Of a DNA stretch of 64,000 nucleotides, positions 34,275-42,374 are shown one piece after another. The DNA lies in assembly GCF_017874615.1 (NCBI RefSeq), contig NZ_JAGIKV010000025.1, positions 1-64,000 of the forward strand. Reading direction: 5' to 3'. The notes below the pieces were generated by a model that did no database searches, had not been told where the DNA came from, and saw nothing but the letters and a program-made list of their open reading frames with translations. The stretch is from Paenibacillus xylanexedens. Lineage in GTDB: Bacteria; Bacillota; Bacilli; Paenibacillales; Paenibacillaceae. Made by a program: the position numbers and the translations under genes. Each line of letters opens with the position of its first letter. Within the stretch, counting starts at the first letter, position 1.

Positions 34275-35144
34275 ATGGATCAGCGCCAAGGACGCTGTGA
34301 TCTTCACACGCATAGTCAGGCTTCCGATGGAATGCAGCCACCTGCTGATAATGTGAAGCTTGCCAAACAAAAAGGGCTATCTGCGGTTGCCCTAACGGAC
34401 CATGATACAGTAGCTGGTGTAGCCGAAGCACAACAAGCGGGAAAAGAGTACGATATTGATGTCGTTGCTGGAGTGGAGATCAGCACTCGGGCTGGTGGGA
34501 AAGATATTCATGTGCTTGGGTATTATGTGAATACAGAGGATGAGCAGTTCCTGCAACGGTTGCGCGGATTACGAGAAGCGCGAGATGAGCGGAATCATCT
34601 GATTATTGGCAAGCTGCAAGAACTCGGGCTTGATATAAGCTGGCAGGAGGTACTGGATGAGCTGGGACGGCCGTTAGAGCCGGATGAGAGTATTGGAAGA
34701 CCTCATATGGCCGATGTGCTGGTGAAAAAAGGCTACGCTGTTGACATGCGGGATGCATTTGATCGATATCTTGCTGAAGGCAAGCCTGGCTTCGTGTCTG
34801 TACCCCGCGTTGCACCAGAGGATGCGTGCGAGTGGATCAGAGCCGCAGGTGGAGCCGCTGTGATTGCCCATCCGGGTCTCTATAATGATGATGAATTGGT
34901 GCGACGTATCATCGAAGACTCTCGTCCAGATGGCATTGAGGTGTTTCATTCGGACCATGGCCCGGAAGCGGAACGCAGGTATGGTGAGCTGGCCAAGGAA
35001 TATGACCTCATTGAAACAGGTGGATCGGATTATCATGGCAAACGCCAAGGTGTTGTTTTCCACGGAGATCTTGGTAGCAAGACCGTAACGGTTGATGTGT
35101 TGGAAAGGCTGAAGGCAGCTGCTTCACAGCAAAAGGGAGAGTAA
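34275..35144 (+). CDS. PHP-domain phosphoesterase (YciV/RNase AM-like)
   Basis: A 289-residue metal-dependent phosphoesterase. PHP motifs: CDLHTHSQASDGMQPP (HxH), ALTDHDTVAG, GVEIST, VIAHPGLYN, FHSDHGPEAERRY and the final ETGGSDYHG. Relatives act as 5'-3' exoribonuclease on short RNA or as 3',5'-nucleotide bisphosphate phosphatase; which applies cannot be decided by eye. AAAGGAG fixes the ATG at 34275, 21 codons inside the open frame. Probably co-transcribed with the LysR gene. Confidence 0.88.
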   Translation: MDQRQGRCDLHTHSQASDGMQPPADNVKLAKQKGLSAVALTDHDTVAGVAEAQQAGKEYDIDVVAGVEISTRAGGKDIHVLGYYVNTEDEQFLQRLRGLREARDERNHLIIGKLQELGLDISWQEVLDELGRPLEPDESIGRPHMADVLVKKGYAVDMRDAFDRYLAEGKPGFVSVPRVAPEDACEWIRAAGGAAVIAHPGLYNDDELVRRIIEDSRPDGIEVFHSDHGPEAERRYGELAKEYDLIETGGSDYHGKRQGVVFHGDLGSKTVTVDVLERLKAAASQQKGE

Positions 35145-35216
35145 GCGAGACGTTGCAACGCTCTATCTGACTATAATAAATTCTGTATTACTGGATACAT
35201 TCTAAGATCGAAGGAG

Positions 35217-35273
35217 TAAAGGACATGCAAGCATGATAGGGCTGAACCTTCATGTTTGCATGTCCTTTTTTTT
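35217..35273. terminator. Terminator between the PHP and GNAT genes
   Basis: AAAGGACATGCAA pairs with TTTGCATGTCCTTT, with an inner CATGA/TCATG stem and eight T's to the right. Confidence 0.9.
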
Positions 35274-35287
35274 GTGCTCAAAAGAGT

Positions 35288-35734
35288 CTACGTAATGGAA
35301 TAGTTTACCCAAGCGCCACGTGTAGCCCCAAGACGCTCGAATAATTGCTGTGCCCGCTCATTGGTCACTGCTGTGATCCAGGACATATAAGCACAGCCAT
35401 GATCACGCGTATACTGCTGACAGTGTGCAAATAATTTAGCTTCTGCTTCGCCTTCTCTGAATGTTTCCGTAACAAATAGGTCATTCATGATGGCGACACG
35501 CTCTGCTTTCATCGTGCTGTATGTAAAGAACAGGGTGGAAAATCCGATAAGCTTCCTGTCCTCTACTGCCACAAATTGAGCACCGATCTGCTGATTAAGC
35601 AGGTTGTTGATCAAAAGCTGGATGGATTGATCACCAGGCCAGGGGTTGTTGTAGAATCCCACCACATAGTCATGCATTAATGCCATCAGGGGTTTCAGAT
35701 CATCAGGTTGAGTTTCTCTGATATGTATGGTCAT
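35288..35734 (-). CDS. GNAT family N-acetyltransferase
   Basis: A 148-residue acyltransferase of unknown substrate. The fold is visible as IRETQPDDLKPLMALMHDY, VAVEDRKLIGFSTLFF and IMNDLFVTETFREGEAEAKLF. The acetyl-CoA loop REGEAEAKL departs from the usual R-x-x-G-x-G/A and may bind CoA less typically. AAAGGAAG lies before the ATG. It follows rqcH on the same strand but is separated by a terminator and the inverted-repeat element. Confidence 0.83.
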   Translation of the reverse strand: MTIHIRETQPDDLKPLMALMHDYVVGFYNNPWPGDQSIQLLINNLLNQQIGAQFVAVEDRKLIGFSTLFFTYSTMKAERVAIMNDLFVTETFREGEAEAKLFAHCQQYTRDHGCAYMSWITAVTNERAQQLFERLGATRGAWVNYSIT

Positions 35735-35863
35735 GGTACACTTCCTTTAACTATAATTTTATTCATCGTAATTGAATTATTATACATATAAATGAATTAA
35801 TATTCAATAAAATGATAAATAAGCTGAACTTCACCTACCACTCAAACAAATAATACAATAACT

Positions 35864-35899
35864 AAAATCCCCTGAACCGTTAATGCTCAGGGGATTTTT
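35864..35899. terminator. Intrinsic terminator between the inverted-repeat element and the GNAT gene
   Basis: AAAATCCCCTGA pairs with TCAGGGGATTTTT. T-runs flank both sides, so it can act on the minus strand as the rqcH terminator. Confidence 0.8.
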
Positions 35900-35917
35900 C
35901 TATTGTTACTGTTACAT

Positions 35918-36149
35918 CTATATAAGTTGAACTAATCATTTATACGATAACGGAGAGGACAGAAAAAACCTGAAAAAGCGGAGCTAAAAGCTTTCTGCAA
36001 GAAAGCTACTTCGGAAGCATAAGCTTCGCCTTTATCACCGGATTTTCCCTTGAGAAAAGGGATCGAAAAAATCTGGGGATAACAGCGATTGGAAGGTTGT
36101 TCTGTCATCGTAGTATCAGTGTAAATAATCTTTAGTTCAACTTATATAG
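35918..36149. mobile_element. 232-bp MITE-like element with perfect 17-base terminal inverted repeats
   Basis: CTATATAAGTTGAACTA at 35918-35934 is exactly inverted at 36133-36149 (TAGTTCAACTTATATAG). Similarity extends further inward with small gaps (ATTTATAC versus ATTTACAC). There is no coding capacity; the interior has hairpins such as AGCTTTCT/AGAAAGCT and GAAGC/GCTTC. It ends two bases from the rqcH stop codon and separates rqcH from its terminator. A clear target-site duplication is not obvious. Non-autonomous transposable element is the best interpretation; a structured RNA element is the alternative. Confidence 0.72.
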
Positions 36150-36151
36150 CC

Positions 36152-37924
36152 TTATCCATTTTTAATTGTGGATGGCAGACTCTTGATCAATTCATCATTT
36201 GGCGTGACAAACAACGTCTTCTGATGATCATAGATCACAAAACCGGGCTTCGCACCACTTGGTTTGCGTACATGACGGATAAACGTATAATCCACAGGTA
36301 CACTGCTGGACTCCTTGGCTTGGCTGAAGTAGGCAGCAAGCTGTGCTGCTTCTTCCAATGTAGCTTCACCAAAGTCCGTACTGCGAATAACGACATGTGA
36401 ACCTGGAATGTCTTTGGTATGCAGCCAAGTGTCGTTGGAAGAAGCAAGACGATTGGTTACATACTCATTTTGCAGGTTGTTTTTGCCCACAAGAATATCA
36501 ATCCCCTCGGAGGAGGTGAACTGGTGTACGGTTGGACGGTCACTTTTCTTCTTCTTTTTACCCTTTTTGTTACGGTCACGAAGGTATCCTTGCTGTACAA
36601 GCTCGTCCCGTATTTCCTCAATATCGTTCATCGATGCAATAGAGAGCTGCTGTAACAGGTTATCGAGATAGTCGATCTCGTCTTTGGTTTTGCCAAGCTG
36701 CTCATGAATGACAGCCAGACTGTTCTTGTATTTGTTATACCGCTTGAAATAACGTTGTGCGTTGTCAGACGGTGTGAGCAGTGGATCAAGCTGAATGGTA
36801 ATGTTGGCTTGGTCTTCATCGTAGAAGTTCACAAGCTCCACGCTCTTGTCCCCTTTGTGGACCTGATGCAGGGAGGCAAACAGCAACTCACCCCATAGTC
36901 TGAACTTGTCTGCATCGTCCGCTTCCAGCAGGTCCTTGTTCAGGTTGTCCAGCTTTTTGATGTTTTTGCTTCGCTCATTCTGCAGAAAACGGAGCAGATC
37001 ACTTACTCTCTGTTTTACCGTGTCCCGTTCAGCCTTGTCTCCGTAGTAATCCTCCATGCACTTGCTCATCGTGTCATAGGTTTTCTCCAAGTCTTGAATG
37101 CTCTGAAGATGAACAGCGGAGAAAATCATTTTGCCTTTGGCGTTCATTCCGGTTACAGGCGTGTAGAGATGATCCCTGACAGGTCCCATCACGGCTTCAA
37201 AAGCGTTCCAGAGTGCACCCGCCTCAACTCGGCTCTCACCCTCAACCACAGCCTGAGTGCTCACTGTGCCTTCAGAAGCAATCCCACGGGCAGCAATCTC
37301 TCCCGCAATTAACGGGCTAAGACCGCTAAAGGAGTTCACAAGCCAGCGTGATGCCTCTTCTTCAGCGGCATGATAGCTGTCCTCGAATGCTGTACGACTC
37401 ACTTCAAGCGGATTACTTTTATGTTGCTCGGGTGGGGCAGTATACGCGAATCCAGGCATAATTACCCGGTAACTGCTGATGGAAGGAGTCACATGATGAA
37501 TGCCATCCAGAATCGTTCCAGTTACAGGATCAAGCAAAATAATATTACTGTGACGCCCCATCAATTCAATGATGATCCGTTTAACTGAAACATCCCCCAG
37601 CTCGTCGCGCTGGCGCACATTGATGTGGATAATACGTTCCATGCCAATCTGACGGATCTCCTCAATGATTGCACCTTCACAGTGTTTACGGAGCAGCATG
37701 CAGAACATGGGTGCTTCCGTAGGGTTAAGAAATGTCTTTTCCGTATAATGCACACGAGGATATGTCGGGCTTGCCGAAACAAGCAATTTACTATTTCCGC
37801 GCTGAGCACGCAGGGTGAGAACTACGTCATGGCCATTCGGCTGATGGATTTTGCTGATACGTCCACCAATGCAGCCTTGCAGTTCATGAACAATGGCCCG
37901 TGTTACGATGCCGTCCAATGCCAT
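36152..37924 (-). CDS. rqcH: Ribosome quality control protein RqcH (NFACT family; FbpA-like)
   Basis: A 590-residue cytoplasmic factor. In B. subtilis it binds stalled 50S subunits and directs alanine tailing for degradation. The NFACT-N domain is at 1-180 (MALDGIVTRAIVHEL, MGRHSNIILLD). A long coiled coil spans about 280-430, a Lys-rich patch (KKGKKKKKSD) follows, then the NFACT-R domain (NTWLHTKDIPGSHVVIR). The Ala-tRNA-related DR motif of B. subtilis reads MERI here (Glu96-Arg97). Start: GTG at 37933 is too close to AGAGGA; ATG 37924 gives good spacing. The Ca-ATPase gene is divergent, as yloA/yloB order suggests. Confidence 0.9.
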   Translation of the reverse strand: MALDGIVTRAIVHELQGCIGGRISKIHQPNGHDVVLTLRAQRGNSKLLVSASPTYPRVHYTEKTFLNPTEAPMFCMLLRKHCEGAIIEEIRQIGMERIIHINVRQRDELGDVSVKRIIIELMGRHSNIILLDPVTGTILDGIHHVTPSISSYRVIMPGFAYTAPPEQHKSNPLEVSRTAFEDSYHAAEEEASRWLVNSFSGLSPLIAGEIAARGIASEGTVSTQAVVEGESRVEAGALWNAFEAVMGPVRDHLYTPVTGMNAKGKMIFSAVHLQSIQDLEKTYDTMSKCMEDYYGDKAERDTVKQRVSDLLRFLQNERSKNIKKLDNLNKDLLEADDADKFRLWGELLFASLHQVHKGDKSVELVNFYDEDQANITIQLDPLLTPSDNAQRYFKRYNKYKNSLAVIHEQLGKTKDEIDYLDNLLQQLSIASMNDIEEIRDELVQQGYLRDRNKKGKKKKKSDRPTVHQFTSSEGIDILVGKNNLQNEYVTNRLASSNDTWLHTKDIPGSHVVIRSTDFGEATLEEAAQLAAYFSQAKESSSVPVDYTFIRHVRKPSGAKPGFVIYDHQKTLFVTPNDELIKSLPSTIKNG

Positions 37925-38285
37925 ATTTTCCACTTCCTCTCTCTATCGAGCATCTGCATTTTATCATCATGACAAATGCTTCATCTATATAACTGAAATG
38001 AGCAACCAGGTTATGTAAAAAAACAAGGACTGGCTGCAGATTCTTCGTTGCTTGCCTGTTGAACGCTGGAATCGGTACTGCGCAGAACATCGCAGACTTT
38101 TATTTTAGCCTATTCTGTCCATCAGGGAAAGGATTCACCTTCCGGGTGCTAATCACAGACCTGTCCGAATACATATAGAGCAGGTAGTTTGTCCGGCATA
38201 GTGTACAGCCTGTCGACCAGCACGCCGGTGAAACATGTGAGCTTATTTTGCAGATGAAATACAGACTGGGAGGGAAACTTGAAGC
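37925..38285. other. Divergent intergenic region between rqcH and the Ca-ATPase gene
   Basis: 361 bases. It must hold both promoters, but I see no convincing -35/-10 pair. No ORF, strong repeat or RNA fold was recognised. It ends in GGAGGGAAAC, the ribosome site of the ATPase gene. Confidence 0.5.
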
Positions 38286-41144
38286 ATGGAACATACCAAG
38301 TGGCATCAACTTAGTGATGAAGAGCTTCGTAACACTCTTGGCGTCAGCCCGCAGGAAGGATTGACGGATGAAGCTGTAGCAGAGAAGAGGAAAGTGGTCG
38401 GTTCGAATGAACTGAGCGAGGGGAAACGCATTTCTCCAATTACATTGCTCTTGAATCAGTTTAAGGATTTTATGGTGCTGGTGTTGATGGGAGCAACGTT
38501 GGTATCCGGATTACTGGGTGAGTATCTGGATGCGGTAACGATTGTGGCTATTATCGTACTGAATGCGATTCTGGGGTTTGTACAGGAATTTCGGGCTGAA
38601 CGATCTCTTCGTGCATTGAAACAGTTGTCTGCACCTCTTGCCAAAGTGCTTCGTTCAGGCCAGGAAGTACACCTTGCCGCCAAACAACTTGTCCCCGGGG
38701 ATATTATCATGGTGGAGAGTGGGGACCGCATACCCGCTGATGTGCGCTGGCTGCAAACGAACAGTCTGGATGTCGAGGAGTCCGCACTTACCGGGGAATC
38801 GGTTCCTGTAAGCAAACATCGCCTTCCTATTGCGGACGAGGACGTTCCGCTGGGTGATCAGAAGAATATTGGTTTTATGGGTACCATGGTCACTCGTGGT
38901 ACAGCCAAAGGTGTGGTTATCCGTACGGGGATGGAGACGGAGATGGGCAAAATCGCCGATCTGATCCAGAATACGGAGGAGCAAGAGACACCGTTACAGC
39001 ACAGGCTGGAACAACTGGGCAAAATTCTGATTTTTGTCGCATTGGGATTAACCGTTATGGTTGTTGTCGCAGGGATATTGCACGGACAACCAGCCGTTGG
39101 CATGTTTCTGGCAGGGGTCAGCCTCGCGGTGGCTGCCATACCGGAGGGTCTGCCGGCCATTGTAACCATTGCACTCGCACTAGGCGTGCAGCGTATGATC
39201 AAACGTAAAGCCATTGTACGCAAACTGCCTTCTGTCGAGACCCTTGGTTGTGCATCCGTAATCTGTTCGGATAAGACTGGCACGCTCACCCAGAACAAGA
39301 TGACGGTAACGGATGTGTGGCTGGAGGGGCGTAACATCAAGGTTACCGGGGATGGTTATGCACCTGAAGGGCAGATGTTGGAGAACGGTCGAATGGTGGA
39401 ATTGAAGAGTGACCAGTCGCTACGCAGAATGCTTCAGATTAGCGCGCTTTGCAACAATGCCAGTATTGTGGAGAGTGTTGCAAGCGAGGTGGGGAGCAAG
39501 AAAAAGGGCAAGGATACCAAAAAGGAAAGCAAGAAAAACACGAAAAAGGATGGTTTCAAAGAAGAAACCGTTCAACGAGATAATGTATTCTGGGAGCTGA
39601 AAGGTGATCCGACGGAAGGGGCACTCGTCACGCTGGCCTCCAAAATGGGGCTTACTCCGACCGGACTCAAAGAGTTGTATGCCCGCCAGCAGGAATTCCC
39701 GTTTGATTCGGAGCGAAAACGCATGTCGGTTCTGGTTCATCATCAGGGGGGCCGCATGATTTATACCAAAGGTGCACCGGATGTGTTGATTGGACACTGC
39801 AGTTATATTTTGTGGGAAGGCAAGGTCGTGCCGTTCACTGGAACGCTGCGGCAGAAAGTGATGGCAGCCAACGAGAGCATGGCCGGAGCGGCACTGCGTG
39901 TCCTTGGAATGGCCTACCGTGAAGTGCGGCCGGAAGAAAAAGTGGCTGACGAACACGCCGCCGAAAGTCAGCTTGTATTCGTCGGGCTTGCAGGTATGAT
40001 TGATCCACCGCGTCGTGAAGTGCGTGATGCGATTGCCACATGCCGCAAGGCGGGCATTCGTACCGTCATGATCACAGGTGATCATGGAACAACGGCAGAA
40101 GCCATTGCTTCTCAACTCGGGATTCTTCCACGTGGAGGTGCCTCGTTAAGTGGTCAGCAGCTGGCAGGCATGACGGACGACCAACTGGATAAACAGGTAG
40201 AGGGCATCTACGTGTTCTCAAGGGTAAGTCCTGAACATAAGCTTCGCATCGTAAAATCGTTGCAGCGCAAAGGGCATGTCGTCGCCATGACGGGCGATGG
40301 AGTAAATGATGCTCCTGCGATCAAGGCGGCTGATATCGGCATAGCGATGGGCATCACAGGCACAGATGTCACGAAGGAAGCTTCGGCGCTCATTCTGAGT
40401 GATGATAACTTCTCAACCATTGTGGCTGCGATTGAAGAAGGCCGTAATATTTATGAGAACATTCGCAAGTTTATCCGTTATTTGCTGGCATCGAACGTGG
40501 GCGAGATTCTAACAATGTTCTTTGCGATGATGATGGGGTTGCCACTGCCACTGGTACCTATACAGATTCTGTGGGTTAACCTCGTGACGGATGGTTTGCC
40601 TGCAATGGCGCTCGGGGTAGATCAGCCGGAAAAAGATTTGATGGAACACAAACCCCGTGGAGCCAAGGAAAATATTTTCGCGCGGAGACTGGGTTGGAAA
40701 ATCGTCAGTCGGGGTGTATTAATTGGATTATGTACACTCGGAGCATTCTGGCTTACCCTTCAGGCTGCACCGGATAACCCGGGTCAACTGATCAAGGCAC
40801 AGTCTGTGGCTTTTGCTACACTCGTATTGGCGCAGCTTATTCACGTCTTTGACTGCCGCAGTTCGCGGTCGATCTTCCACCGGAATCCACTACAGAACAA
40901 ATATCTGGTTTTTGCCGTGATTTCATCGGTTGTACTGATGCTGGTTGTGATGTACGTTGAACCGTTGCAGCCGATCTTTAAAACCGTGCCACTTGGTTTG
41001 CGTGAATGGGCGCTCTCTATCGTTGCTGCAGGCATTCCAACGTTCCTTATGGGCGCAGGCAGCGTCTGGGGTGGTCGTCGTAACCGCCGCCGTATGGGTG
41101 GTACTGGCCGCTTCGTACCGAAAAGTACAAAGTTTTCGGCATAA
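38286..41144 (+). CDS. Calcium-transporting P-type ATPase (SERCA-like, P2A)
   Basis: A 952-residue pump exporting Ca2+ at the cost of ATP. Actuator TGES loop (SALTGESVPVSK); M4 ion-binding PEGLPA; phosphorylation site CSDKTGTLTQNKM; nucleotide-binding KGAPDVLIGHC; hinge MTGDGVNDAPAIK; M6 NLVTDGLPAMALG. All catalytic motifs are intact. About residues 400-425 contain a very Lys-rich insert (KKKGKDTKKESKKNTKKDG) in the nucleotide-binding domain that ordinary members lack. It corresponds to B. subtilis yloB. A long terminator follows. Confidence 0.93.
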   Translation: MEHTKWHQLSDEELRNTLGVSPQEGLTDEAVAEKRKVVGSNELSEGKRISPITLLLNQFKDFMVLVLMGATLVSGLLGEYLDAVTIVAIIVLNAILGFVQEFRAERSLRALKQLSAPLAKVLRSGQEVHLAAKQLVPGDIIMVESGDRIPADVRWLQTNSLDVEESALTGESVPVSKHRLPIADEDVPLGDQKNIGFMGTMVTRGTAKGVVIRTGMETEMGKIADLIQNTEEQETPLQHRLEQLGKILIFVALGLTVMVVVAGILHGQPAVGMFLAGVSLAVAAIPEGLPAIVTIALALGVQRMIKRKAIVRKLPSVETLGCASVICSDKTGTLTQNKMTVTDVWLEGRNIKVTGDGYAPEGQMLENGRMVELKSDQSLRRMLQISALCNNASIVESVASEVGSKKKGKDTKKESKKNTKKDGFKEETVQRDNVFWELKGDPTEGALVTLASKMGLTPTGLKELYARQQEFPFDSERKRMSVLVHHQGGRMIYTKGAPDVLIGHCSYILWEGKVVPFTGTLRQKVMAANESMAGAALRVLGMAYREVRPEEKVADEHAAESQLVFVGLAGMIDPPRREVRDAIATCRKAGIRTVMITGDHGTTAEAIASQLGILPRGGASLSGQQLAGMTDDQLDKQVEGIYVFSRVSPEHKLRIVKSLQRKGHVVAMTGDGVNDAPAIKAADIGIAMGITGTDVTKEASALILSDDNFSTIVAAIEEGRNIYENIRKFIRYLLASNVGEILTMFFAMMMGLPLPLVPIQILWVNLVTDGLPAMALGVDQPEKDLMEHKPRGAKENIFARRLGWKIVSRGVLIGLCTLGAFWLTLQAAPDNPGQLIKAQSVAFATLVLAQLIHVFDCRSSRSIFHRNPLQNKYLVFAVISSVVLMLVVMYVEPLQPIFKTVPLGLREWALSIVAAGIPTFLMGAGSVWGGRRNRRRMGGTGRFVPKSTKFSA

Positions 41145-41175
41145 AATCAATACCTTTTCCTTACCTATTTCGGTA

Positions 41176-41234
41176 TGCTATCCTCAAAATGATTCAAAGC
41201 GGAAGCTTTGGCATTTTGCAGGATAGCTTTTTTG
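41176..41234 (+). terminator. Intrinsic terminator after the Ca-ATPase gene
   Basis: GCTATCCT-CAAAATG pairs with CATTTTG-AGGATAGC, then a T-tract. Confidence 0.88.
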
Positions 41235-41326
41235 TGTAAATGCTGAATATGAATTTCTATGGTAATCCTGTAGAAGAGCAAGAATATAGCTTTGGCAGTA
41301 GACTGCCAAAAGGAGTGGGCAAGATT

Positions 41327-42160
41327 ATGGAATTTACGAAAATGCATGGACTTGGTAACGATTTTATCGTTGTATTTGGTGAAAAGGAGCTTCCGGCAGA
41401 TGCGGCAGAGTTGGCTGTGAAATGGTGCAACCGTTTCTTTGGCATCGGTGCGGACGGCCTGGTTTATATACTGCCTTCGGAGAAGGCGGACTATCAGATG
41501 CGTATCATGAATTCGGACGGTTCGGAAGCAGAGCAGTGCGGTAATGCCATTCGCTGTGTGTCCAAATATGTATACGATCATGGTCACGTGAACCAGGAGC
41601 AGATCACCATTGAAACGATTGGTGCAGGGGTACAACCTGTGAGTCTCAACATTCGTGATGGTAAAGTAGAGACGGTTCGTGTGGATATGGGCGAACCAAT
41701 CCTGAATGGCCTTCAAGTGCCTACAACGGTGGATGCCAACCCAGTGGTTGATCACTACATTGAAGCAAATGGACATGCGTTCAAATTCACTGCCGTATCC
41801 ATGGGTAACCCGCATGCGGTTATCTATGTAGATGACGCTGTAAATTTTGACCTCACAACTTGGGGACCCCTTCTTGAAGTGCATCCGATGTTTCCAAAAA
41901 AAATCAATGTGGAATTTGCCACAGTTCGTGACCGTGGATATGTGGACATGCGTGTATGGGAACGCGGAGCGGGTCCAACACTTGCTTGTGGAACCGGAGC
42001 TTGTGCGACACTGGTATCCTCTGTCCTGAATGGACATACAGATCGTACAGCAGTCATCAGCCTCAAGGGTGGGGATCTCCACATTGAGTGGAACGAAGCT
42101 GACAATCATGTGTACATGACTGGACCTGCTGAAGTTGTTTTTAAAGGAATCACTTCATAA
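41327..42160 (+). CDS. dapF: Diaminopimelate epimerase
   Basis: Converts LL- to meso-diaminopimelate for lysine and peptidoglycan; 277 residues. It starts MEFTKMHGLGNDFIVV. The two catalytic cysteines are in EAEQCGNAIRC and ACGTGACATL. AAAAGGAGTG upstream sets the ATG at 41327, not the earlier in-frame ATG at 41240. It is flanked by terminators on both sides, a single-gene unit inserted in the ylo-type cluster. Confidence 0.95.
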   Translation: MEFTKMHGLGNDFIVVFGEKELPADAAELAVKWCNRFFGIGADGLVYILPSEKADYQMRIMNSDGSEAEQCGNAIRCVSKYVYDHGHVNQEQITIETIGAGVQPVSLNIRDGKVETVRVDMGEPILNGLQVPTTVDANPVVDHYIEANGHAFKFTAVSMGNPHAVIYVDDAVNFDLTTWGPLLEVHPMFPKKINVEFATVRDRGYVDMRVWERGAGPTLACGTGACATLVSSVLNGHTDRTAVISLKGGDLHIEWNEADNHVYMTGPAEVVFKGITS

Positions 42161-42178
42161 GAAGTGGAAGGTTTAACC

Positions 42179-42204
42179 AAAGAGGCCTGCGGGCCTCTTT
42201 TTTT
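42179..42204 (+). terminator. Intrinsic terminator after dapF
   Basis: AAAGAGGCC-TGC-GGGCCTCTTT followed by T's. Confidence 0.88.
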
Positions 42205-42374
42205 GTCAAAAAGGACAGGTCGTGTCTCCTGTACAGAGACATATTGGGGGCTGTATGGCAAGAACGTCCATATGAGCTGGATACTCATCAAAAACCTGTG
42301 TTTTTCTTCGTTTTATAGCGTTTTTTGTGTTACATTAGTATGTAAATGATCACAGCTAGGCGGGGGGAAATGGG

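Noticed and set aside
41165..42109. 314-codon minus-strand ORF opposite dapF
   Set aside because: Antisense to a clearly recognised gene; composition (Cys/His-rich) typical of a non-coding frame.
42205..42374. SAM riboswitch (S-box) before the methionine gene
   Set aside because: Expected from B. subtilis yitJ, but the conserved S-box core and terminator pattern were not found.
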